Source: Tubulanus polymorphus
Lineage: Eukaryota; Nemertea; Palaeonemertea; Tubulaniformes; Tubulanidae
Length of the DNA stretch: 64,000 nt
NCBI RefSeq assembly: GCF_964204645.1
Contig: NC_134029.1
Span: 7,582,001-7,646,000, forward strand
Reading direction: 5' to 3'
In this document: positions 41,431-51,200 of the stretch, one piece after another
Layout: each line of letters starts with the position of its first letter
How positions within the stretch are numbered: the first letter of the stretch is position 1
Notes under the pieces: model-generated
Told to the model about the DNA's origin: nothing
Databases searched by the model: none
The model's input: the letters and a program-made list of their open reading frames with translations, nothing else
Position numbers and translations under genes: made by a program

Positions 41431-42317
41431 ACTTTAGAAAATGTTCGTACTAGAAAAATGTTCGCATAAGAAAATAGATCTCCGATACATCGGAGTGGAG
41501 GATGTTGATCGAGACGGGAATACAATGTATAACATGTCGTAAGGAAAAAATCTCAATCCAGACCAATTCAATCCAACTTATATTGATTCAGAGCCTGAGC
41601 ACTGGGCCAAAAAATTGATTCGCAAGAAAGTTTCATGACGACGGAGAAAACAATATTATTCTTTTCTTTTTTCCAATACCACCCAAATCTTCTCTTATTT
41701 TCTCTCATGTTAGATAATATATGGGTCACCGCACGCCTTTAAAAGACATTTTGATTTTGTTAACTTAAAGCACCGGGAAGCGCCCGGTCAAACGTTTGAA
41801 TTACGTATTTGATATCCTAAAAATCCCAATCCCCCGTAAAAAGCTTCCCAACTCAGTTTCCTAATATAGGATAGGACTAAGATAAAAACTAGATAATACG
41901 TTTTATACTTTCTGGAAACACTTTTGTACATAGATGTTCTATTATCCAAGGTAAATATTGAAACCATAACACGTGGGAGATTTTGAAATTCTTTTCCAAC
42001 ATATATTAAGAATAATTGAAATATTTTTTTAAACCAAAATTGGGGGATTTTTACCTTTACCGAGGAGATAAGTACGGTCATCATTAACCTCAAATTATGC
42101 TACATTACTGATATGGATTATATCAGGACTCGTCAGATATGGAAATCGGTTAGTAAGGATGTCGGTTTAACGACATCTGTGTAACGGGTTTATGCGAAGA
42201 CCAATCATGCATAAGCTATGCATAATTAATAATTGGAGTGTATATTACAGGTATTTGATCCAGTTCAAAATTATAAATACTCATTGCATCACGTGAAAAA
42301 CATACTTTTTGATTATC
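41431..42317. other. Upstream region of TMEM185 and the HNMT-like gene
   Basis: This 0.9-kb AT-rich stretch lies between the divergent TMEM185 start (41430) and the HNMT-like start (42318). No exon, RNA gene or clear promoter element is recognised. Confidence 0.4.
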
Positions 42318-43208
42318 ATGGGTGACAAAATATACAGCAACGCTTTCGTTTCGTTTCGGAAATTTTGTGCTTGTTGCTTTAGAAATTCGACCTTTGCAAC
42401 ATCCATGAACTAAGCCAAAGTTTTTCGTTGCTGTTTCGAGGACAGTGCCGTTAAAGAAAACAGAGGATTGAGAGTACTGTCGGTCGGCCCTGCTCATGGA
42501 AATTTGCTTGAAGACACGGTGTATACAGTTGGAGAAGATGTTAAAATTGATCAGATAGATTGCGTGGAACCGAATACTCACATGGTGGTTGAGCTTAAAG
42601 AGAGGATGAGTTTACTGGCCAGTAAGTTCAACTTCACTCATTCGATACATACCCAACCATTTTCGAAAGACAGTGGCTCATTTCTACCGAATAACTTCTA
42701 CGATTTATTGGTGTTTTCACATGTCTGCTATCACTTTGATGATTTCGCTGCTATTTTGGAGTGGTCACTATTTCAATTCACTCACAGAAATGGTCGAGCT
42801 TATATTGCAATCGAAGTAAGTGATAGCGTTTCCACTATACGTGACGATATCGAAAGCGCTTTATCAAAAAACGCCGACACAAAATCGCATACTCGAGCTG
42901 AAAAAGCCAACATTAACGCTGTTTTAGCCGAAACGAAAACTCAAACGCTTTCGCATACAGTTGGTGAACTTGGAGCAGTAGTTCATTTCGCTTTGATGCC
43001 TAGTCGACCGTGTATCAGTGAACGGGATAAATAAATTCGTAAATTGGCTGATGAGATCCTCACGTTCTTTGCTGAAAGAGATGTCAGTAAAGTAACGGAC
43101 ACCGAACGCGCCATAATCCAAAATATAATTCGTAAATATACAGTTGAAAGTCATGGATTTCCTATAGTTCCATATACTGTTGAAACCGTTGTCATCGCTA
43201 GGAAATAA
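42318..43208 (+). pseudogene. Histamine N-methyltransferase-like frame with two in-frame TAA codons
   Basis: From ATG at 42318 (MGDKIYSNAFVSFRKFC) to the terminal TAA at 43206-43208 one frame is conserved over 296 codon positions, about the length of HNMT (292 residues in human). It is broken by TAA at 42411-42413 and 43032-43034. Similarity features are an N-terminal YxxxFxxFR segment, a SAM motif I LRVLSVGPAHGNLL, IDCVEPNTHMV, FYDLLVFSHVCYHFDD, and a C-terminal ADEILTFFAERD and YTVETVVIARK. The canonical glycine-rich motif (GGGxGE in HNMT) is altered. There are no introns and no frameshifts. Best read as a recently disabled, possibly retroposed, HNMT-like copy. Stop readthrough, an assembly error or a start at the second segment are alternatives. 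Confidence 0.65.
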
Positions 43209-44274
43209 TGAAACAAAATTCAGTATATATTTCTTATTTCTACAATGATAGCACATATATTTTTAATCAGATTTCCAATCTTGCAATATTACAATTTTGT
43301 ATATGGGATATATCTGGATATTTTAAATCGCTGTGGTGGGTTTATTATTGAATAAACAATCTTGATGTATAAGGGATACATGGTTTTCAAATAGTAGTGG
43401 TGGGTTTGAATAGATTTTGATATTGTAATGTCTTACAGATTGGTAAAAGTATGGTAAATAAAAGCTTTCAAAAAATAATGCCTTTAACAGAAACGACGAT
43501 ATCCAGTCTAATATTGTCTTTAGTGTGATGGGTATCAGTTCATAAGCAGTAGGAATATATGAACAAAAGCTGGAGTTCGTGGCCGCGGTTGGTGTCGGAC
43601 TACCTGCGTGGATGCTCGTCACACATTATGAATATAAATAGAAGTTTTATTAGTCGACATTGTCTGATTATGACGTTATACTACGTAGGGCACACCATAC
43701 ATGGGTCGGTGGAATGTGACGCGAAACTATGTGAACGTCGGGCCATGACGTGGAGCTAAGAGCCTGCACGCGTCACTTAAAAAGCAAAAAAAAAACAAAT
43801 TATCTGAAGGGAGGGTTTTGGCCAAAGGGAGAAGTTTGAGTGGATTCGGAAGTGAGAACAAATGAAAGATCTAGAGTAAAGTAGGCCGTCAGCCAGGGTC
43901 TGCAAAGAAAGAGGCTTTGTCAATACCAGGTTGTGAACAATTATTAGATGGAACTATAGATTGAAGAAAGAGTTCGAGTCAGTTTTTGTCTCTCTAAGAG
44001 GATTTTATGCCGAAAGAAACGACACTGGTGAGATAATACACCCGACAACTGGAGGAATAAAACAAACAACAAACTAAGCCGTGATATATTGATGCTATTA
44101 ATGGTCATGCAAATTCCATATGTCAGTTGTCACGTTGTTAATTGCCATCCTTGCGTAGCCATTCCCATTCCCTTGTCAGATCCAAAATAAACCAGTTAGA
44201 AATTTCGAATCGAAAAATTATTCAATAAAGAAAAAAACTATTAATACATTGATCGACAAAAAAACACAAATCCT
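43209..44274. other. Gene-free stretch between HNMT-like frame and SOUL gene
   Basis: No coding exon is supported. A GC-richer patch near 43575-43620 has no recognisable protein. The strand-specific short frames have no family features. Confidence 0.4.
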
Positions 44275-45419
44275 TTAGTTCGATTTGAACCAAATTTCGT
44301 TATGTCGGTTAAATAGCTTGAATGGAGCATCGTAACCAGCCGTGAAGAAGAAACTGTTGTCAAAGGCTTTCTCATTTCCAATCGCATCGGCAAGTTTCAT
44401 CGCTTCCTGAGCCCAAGCATCGAATCTGACGTAATAACCGCTAAACTGCCTAAAATGTAGAAAACATGTGATGTTAAATATATTAAATCTTTTATTCAAG
44501 TATTTCTAACAGGAATTGTCTCTTTTGCCCGACTTCAGAAGTTGATTTAGCTGGAGAAAATTTGCGATTATATTATGCTAATCATCAATTGCCACCATCA
44601 AGCAACTTATAAGCCAATATTTACTGGGCACTAGTTTTGCCGATCATTGATTCGCGATGGATTGTAGCGAATGTGCTATTCCCAGCCTCACAGGAACGAA
44701 CCAACTACTTATTGTTTGACGATTTACCTGACGTATATCAAAGTTTCTGGCATCTCTGTGAAGAATACATCCTTATTCGTAGGCATAGGAGCATCAGCAT
44801 TCGGTACATAGAACGACATGGTGAAGTTACTATCGCAAGCCGGGCCGGCACCAGCAATGAATCGCGTGGTAACTGGACACGTCATCGGTATCTTTTGTTC
44901 TACGGATTGGAATGGGAGCAGAATTCGTTACATTGCGCCTGGATATAATGATATTACATGGAAATATAATATATTTCATATCGATAGATGTCATTTCTAA
45001 AGCAATGAAGAATTAAGACTCGAAAATATATTGAACACGCCACTGAGGCAATAAAATGCAAACCATTTACGAGACTATTTGTTGAATTCATTGAGAAAAA
45101 CTCATAGTTGTAAAATAAGTCATGCTTTCCTGATTTGAATCGATTGTGATTGCCGGGACACTTACTTGCTGCATTTTCTCCCGAGATATACTTAAACAAT
45201 TTCATAAACATTGTATTCATGGTTTTCATGTTGTATTCGATGCCAATTATTCTCGTTGATACCCATTTACTCGGGGCATATTTACGTAGCTCGTAATCCT
45301 GCCATCAGAAAAGCCCGTATGAAATGAACCTGTTTTAGTATTTTGGATATGTTTTGACAGGATCTGACATTAGTTTTTTCGACGACCTCGTATTTCGGGC
45401 AGTCAAGTCCATTACAGAA
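44275..45419 (-). CDS. SOUL/HEBP heme-binding protein (5' end unresolved)
   Basis: Exons in transcript order are 45369-45419 (start uncertain), 45166-45298, 44728-44899 and 44275-44449, and all phases agree. They encode FCNGLDCPKYEVVEKTN, DYELRKYAPSKWVSTRI, MKLFKYISGENAAKQKIPMT, PVTTRFIAGAGPACDSNFTM, YVPNADAPMPTNKDVFF, and the C-terminal FFFTAGYDAPFKLFNRHNEIWF. This is the SOUL fold. HEBP1 and HEBP2 bind heme/porphyrin, and the invertebrate versions with the FCNGLDCPKY start are often secreted. A signal-peptide exon should lie upstream (45.5-46.3 kb), but I could not place one with confidence. Which paralogue this is cannot be decided. Confidence 0.88.
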
Positions 45420-45674
45420 CTTCGGTCGATCATTGGGTTATATTTGGGTTATCAGATTCATAGGATAATTGCATATTGCATATAAACGGCTTTTGAGAAT
45501 TAATACGTTAGTTTCCCATTCATCAGATTCAAAATTGTAGATTAATACTGGACGATGAAAAACAGAGGATTTGTTATTTGAAATATACGTTCTAGTTAAT
45601 TCCAATCGATGGGAAACAGATGTTGTTAACGTGATAAAACTACGCAATGAGTCGCGAGAGACGAATCAAATTTT

Positions 45675-45884
45675 AGTCCCACAATCACAGGATCGAAAAA
45701 GATTCTAAAAAAAGAAACTATCAAAATTTATCAAAAACTCGAATGTTCGGTTTTATACTCTTGAAACACTCTTTTTTATACTCTTGAAAATGGTTTTTAG
45801 TATAAAACCGAAAATTCGAGTTTTTAATAAATTTTGATAGTTTCGATTTAAAAAAATCTTTTTCGATCCTGTGAATGTGGGACT
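45675..45884. mobile_element. Foldback (palindromic) element upstream of the SOUL exons
   Basis: Two arms of about 85-90 nt are near-perfect reverse complements. The left arm starts AGTCCCACAATCACAGGATC and the right arm ends GATCCTGTGAATGTGGGACT; both include GAAACTATCAAAATTTAT and CTCGAAT.TTCGGTTTTATAC. The centre carries a duplicated TATACTCTTGAAA. The structure would form a long hairpin in DNA or RNA. It is probably a non-autonomous transposon, in or just 5' of the SOUL gene. Confidence 0.75.
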
Positions 45885-46209
45885 TACATTTACAGATGTT
45901 GTTATTCTGAGTTAACGTTCTTTCGGGGGTCTTCATATTTCATGAAGTTCTGTTTTAATAAACAAGATGAAGGCTTACCTGCTTAAGGCTTGTTGTATCC
46001 CAGACTGGTAAGTGTACGCGGTCATCGCCAACTTATTAACAGGAGAAATCCCAGATGTTTGGCCGTTAAGATTACATTGAACTTTTAGAATTGTCTGTAT
46101 GCAGATTCAACTTCGATGAGCTGTGCGGAAAATACAGTCGTTTCTAAGAAATTCACACATGTCGATGTCATACCTCCAATCTATATGTTACAGCTCTGTC
46201 CTGGACCGC

Positions 46210-46284
46210 ACTCGCGATCACACGAGCATTTTTGGCCTGGGTCAAATTTGGCCCGTGCTGAATCGTCTCCGTGTGATCGCGGCT
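46210..46284. mobile_element. Short copy of the AGCCGCGATCACA MITE family
   Basis: Both ends (CGCGATCACACGAG and CGTGTGATCGCGGCT) and TTTGGCCTGGGTCAAATTTGG match the larger copies at 34092 and 58697, with the middle deleted. Confidence 0.7.
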
Positions 46285-47545
46285 ATTGTATCAATATGAC
46301 CTACCGCGATCTCCTCTCTCAGACACCCTCATTTCTATATGAATAGGCTACCACGGTTCCGGGCTCAGGCTCAAACTCCGAAATTACCATGGGTAAATTA
46401 CCATGGCCCATTGCATTTTGGTCAATAGCCAAATTTCATTAAGACTTACTTTTTGCATTTTGACTAAGTAGCCGAAAGACAGACAAATACAGACAGACAG
46501 TCCCGGAATAAGGGTCTCACAGAAACCCGAGAACCAATAACCATTATGGGTCAGACATCCTCATTTCTGTGCTCTCTCCTCGATAAGATGTATGCATATC
46601 CTGGGTCATAAAAAACAGCTTCATCGTGCACTTTTTTTGTTCAATATTTCAATAGTTTATTGTCATTAACATTTCTTCCCTGGTTAAAATAACATTTATT
46701 TACATATTTTTTTCGAACTAAGAAGAAGTTCGTCATCACAGTCTCGAAGAGATCATCATCACATGTATGATTTGCACATTTTCTTTTCTACTCGAAGTTT
46801 CACAGTTTTAAATATATACGTTTGTATAATATAACATCGACACCATCACATACACATCCACTAGCGGCTGCTACGATTAAAACACTTAAATTGACTAAAT
46901 CTAATACATTTAACATTCATATCATATATATATACACAATCAACTATCTTTATGTATGCATATATTTCCCTAAACCAAAGTCGAAATTCTTTCAGCATCA
47001 TCTAAATTTAATACGGTACATACATTTCAGCATCTCGAATGCATCAGCAACTCAATAAATCAAGTCATGGAAAAATATCATGCAATTTTTCATAATATAT
47101 TCATAATTTATCATTTTATACAAGAATAGCTAGTATTTCTAAACTTATCGCTACTTTTTGCTCTCCGATACATGTATTCAAATATAAATTTGAAAGCTTT
47201 TTTTCCTTTCAAAAATAAATAATAAAATATATTTCTTATGTTGCCATTCACTTTTGTTCATTCGTCGAAATCAGTTTCATGAAACAAGTATTAATCGGTT
47301 TTTGATTTTCAGCAGCTACTACTATTGGTTAAACAGAAAGTTTTGAATTCATAACCGAATAGTAAAAACTAGGGATGAATACATATCACTTATAAATCTA
47401 CCTACGTAATTTTCTAATCACAGAAAATCAACAAAAAGTACATTGTACTGGTATTACATTACAAATGATATCATTACAATGTTTAATATTGTATATTATG
47501 GCGACAGAGAACCAACAACTAGTAAAGGCCCTGTTTTATAGACCA

Positions 47546-47710
47546 GAGGCAGGTTTCACAGAATGACTTAACATTTCATTTAACTTTGATCAGTATAATG
47601 TTAACAGGTTCTAATGAAACTTGTTCCAGGTCAAGACTCTGGATGACTCTTTGAGTAAAAATGTTGCATTGAGTCAAATTTTAGCTCCCAGCTGTGAAAC
47701 CGATTCCAGT
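47546..47710. mobile_element. GTTTCACAG hairpin element in the TRPM 3' flank
   Basis: GAGGCAGGTTTCACAGAATG at the left and CAGCTGTGAAACCGATTCC at the right are inverted over about 165 bp. It resembles the GTTCCACAG family in layout. Confidence 0.45.
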
Positions 47711-48045
47711 CTAAGCTTCAATACTATCCTAAACTCGATTAAGTTAAGCCTCCCCTAGTCTACAAACAATCCGGGCACAAGTATACATTATAACATATTC
47801 ATGTCTATATTTGTTCATAGTCCTGCGTCATATGTTTATCCAATGGTAATCGATTATTAAGAATATTATCATTACTCATACTGCAGTACCATAGATCCTC
47901 CATACTAGTACCTCAGAATATCACCTTATTCAGACAACTTGTACAGACAAGTCAGAAAGAGGTTCTAAAATGATACCGAGGATTTATCATTCATAGAATA
48001 ATCTATAGAAGAGGATATTTTGTGAGAGTGATACGAGTACATGTA

Positions 48046-48217
48046 CAGTAGAATTTGCTTAATTAGAATTTTTCAATCCGGATTTTCATTTAATTCTGAT
48101 GAAATATTTGGTTCATTTAACATGGAACCATGTAAACCATCATTCATAATTCAGATTCTACATAATTCGGAGAAATCTGGGCAGTCCCTAGAGATCCGAA
48201 TTAATTGAGTTCTACTG
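48046..48217. mobile_element. Pogo-like MITE in the TRPM 3' UTR
   Basis: CAGTAGAATTTGCTTAATTA at the left pairs with TAATTGAGTTCTACTG at the right, and both ends are flanked by TA. The insertion is only 26 nt below the TRPM stop codon and would be transcribed in the 3' UTR. Confidence 0.7.
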
Positions 48218-48243
48218 TATAAACCAATTTTTTGCAAAAACAT

Positions 48244-51200
48244 TCAACATTTAGTAGCTTCATCCGTGTACAATATACTCGTATCTAGAATACCGCTGCG
48301 TGAATCGTTATCTTGTAAACCGCCGTCATCGGAGGCGCCATTATCTTCATCTTCCGTTTTCACCAGATCGTCGCCGTTTGTTTCGAGTTCGTTGATGACG
48401 ATTTTCGCCAGATCGCTCATGCTGTCGCTTTCCGACATCGAAATCTGTCGCAGCCGATGTCGAATGACGCGTTCCATTTGCTGTTTCTCGCTTTCTTCGG
48501 CGTGTTTCAGCATGACCGCTTCGTTTTTCAGCGCTTGCTGTCGCGGCGGCGCCGGTTTGCGTTTGTCGCGTTTCGACAATTTTGGCGCGCGCACCGGCGG
48601 CTCGTTTACGCCCTCGAGCGACGACGCAAAGAATACGCGGCTCGCCCGCGGAGTCGTCGGACTACCAGACGGACTATCGGGCAATATGCACGACGTGTCT
48701 ATCTCGTCGGTTATGCTCGTGTACTCGGATCGTAGAGCGGTTAATATCGGCGGGATCGGCGTATACGCGACCGGATTTGCTACGTCGCCGGCAGCCGACG
48801 CCGTATCGTCGAAAGTGCGTTCTTTCTCCGGCGTAGAGACGTTCGGAAGCATTTCCGCCGAGGCCGAACGCTTGATATCGTTGATATCACCGGCGCCGCC
48901 GAGTTTATTAGGCTGAACGCTTGAAGATATACTATTGAGAGAAACCGTGGAATCAGTTTTCGACGTATTGTTATTCGTTTGAGGCTTCGATACGGTGAGA
49001 ACGTTTTGCATCGCGCTTTGCTGATCGATGGTTTTCTTATCTTCGGCAACTTGTTCGCGCAGTTTGCCGATGTGCAGAGCTTTGCGCCGGTGGAACAGTG
49101 ACGATTTCGGAGGCGTGCTCATGTACGGTTTCGGCAACGGAACGGCAAGAAAGTTGCGCTGATGCGATATCGAGCTGCCCTCCGGCACGGTGGGAACTGT
49201 CATGCTACGAAAAAACGGCGGCCTTCGCACATACGGCTTCGTGTAGTCGGTGAACGGTTTCAGTCGACTTTCTTTGATCGGTTTCTTTGAATGAACGATA
49301 AGCGGCGACGCGCACGAGCGTAAACTTAAATCATGGACAGATGTAGACGCACTCGAAATATCGCCGAAGTCATCGCACAAACTATCTTGTGGAGTTAAAG
49401 TCATGGTGTCCGACGATAATTCGCCTTGTTGAGTGATATCTTGTTGCATGTACGCTTGTTCGGCCATGAATTGATGAATTGACTGCAACGAATCAGCCGT
49501 TTGCAGCAGCAAATCTTCAAGTTTAGCCAATCGGTAGTCAACCGTTTGTAAAGACAGCTTCAACGAGTTTCCACGCTGATTCATGTCGTCGAGTCTCAGA
49601 GACATGTTTTCGACTCTGTAAAAAATAAGAATGAATGACTGTTGACTGAAAGGTGTCGTTAAATTCGCTTAAAATAACTTATAAGGGCAAGATAAACCTC
49701 TGTTTGTTCTAAATTTTCTGTGGGAGGGCCACCAGAACCCCCACCAATATTTGGCTTGCAGCCCTCGCATTGCCAAATCTTCCCTTTTCAAATTAAGTAC
49801 CCATTCTAATTTCAAGGTCCATGCCTTCAAAGAATCTTAGATCTGCCCTGCCCTTGAAGATGACTACCTCTACAAAATCCCCCATAGGGAAGATGGAGGA
49901 TTTGTGGGACAGCTTTTATCATTTCTGTAACGGTCTATGATACCTACCGTTCATTAGTCTGACGAATACGTTCATCGGTCGACCTGGCCAAACGATTTTC
50001 CCGCTCGCGGAAATAATCTTCAATACATTCCTCTTCAAAGTCATGCAACTTCTCGACATCCTCATCAGACAAAAACAGTTCTGGAAATAAACACAACAAA
50101 CATAAAAATTACTTCGTTTAGGCTTTGTCGCCACCAATGCCACAGGCACATTGGAAGCAATTTTTGATTGCTGTGGTCAATAGCCGATTTTTGACAGGTT
50201 CTGCTGTTATATTGCCGCAACGAATTTACTTCAATTTCTTCAAAACCATGATATTCAAAGATAAAAAACGTAATTCAGTGTATAATTGCTGTGGCTTTCA
50301 CCACTGTGCAAGCAACTTTCACAGATGAAAATTTGACCAGTTTTGAAATTGATTTAAATCATTGAATCAACTGCATTAATGTCCTCGAAAATTATTGAGA
50401 CATTGTAAGCAATATAAACTTACTCAATCCATTATCGAAGAAATCTCTCTTTCCCTTACATTTCCTCCTCAGAAACCGTACAACCATCACAAAATGGCTG
50501 ATTACTATTGCAGGCGGTGGTAATAATGGCTTTTGTTCGTACTCTAGCGTCAGACTGTATCTTTGAAACTTCCACACTTGTCGGGATATACCATTCACAG
50601 CTTGAAATGTGCTACTGTAACGTGCAAAATTAGAAGCCGGTTAAACATAGTGACTGAACAAGAATCCTGGTAAAGCCACATCCTAACATGCGCCATTATC
50701 CTATGCAGAGATTTAAATGTGATGGTTTTGAGAATTTACCATAGTGCCATAGAAGACTGGCAGTATTGCCGGGATATGTGTAGCCAATGTTTAAATATTT
50801 TCTGACACAATTGATTACTTACTTAAATACAGCTATAAGCAGATTGATTAGAAGGATGTTAGCAACGAGAAGATATACAGCCATAATAGCTGGAGTGAGC
50901 CATCGTCCCGGGTGACAAGGGACTTCACCTTGACCACCACATTCGGCTGAAATAAGAAACGAATATTGCAATCAGTTCGCCTGAAAAAATATGATGCCTG
51001 TCATTGCCGTCCAAACACGTAAAGACATGCATAAAGTGTAAATGAAGACAGTTGAAACAAAGAATGATCATAAATTATGTAAATAAATGATAGTCCTGCC
51101 AACACCTCTGAGAAGGGCTACAACTTACGATCAATTTCGGGGGCGTAAACTTCTCCGTACAACATAAAATAGGGCATGAGGTAGATATCGCGAACTAGCC

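Larger units (their letters stand above)
46290..48243 (-). other. TRPM 3' untranslated region and flanking DNA
   Basis: Downstream of the TRPM stop the minus strand has AATAAA at 46656-46661, which would give a 3' UTR of about 1.6 kb. The sequence is very AT-rich, with many ATTTA-like words and a short TA/CA run near 46930. A pogo-like MITE (48046-48217) lies just below the stop codon, so it would be part of the UTR. No other gene is seen. Confidence 0.45.

Noticed and set aside
42468-43034. HNMT-like protein starting internally at 42468
   Set aside because: The codon there is TTG, and similarity continues in frame on both sides of the two TAA codons, so the wider frame is the better description.
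43561-43575. Resemblance to a cloning-vector polylinker (GAACAAAAGCTGGAG)
   Set aside because: The match stops after 15 bases and the continuation differs, so vector contamination is not supported.
45967-46008. Plus-strand first exon with signal-like peptide (MKAYLLKACC) and GTAAGT donor
   Set aside because: No downstream plus-strand exon can be joined to it, and the surrounding gene is on the minus strand.
48266-48916. 216-codon plus-strand open frame
   Set aside because: It is the complement of the Ser-rich TRPM tail exon; the composition follows from the coding strand.
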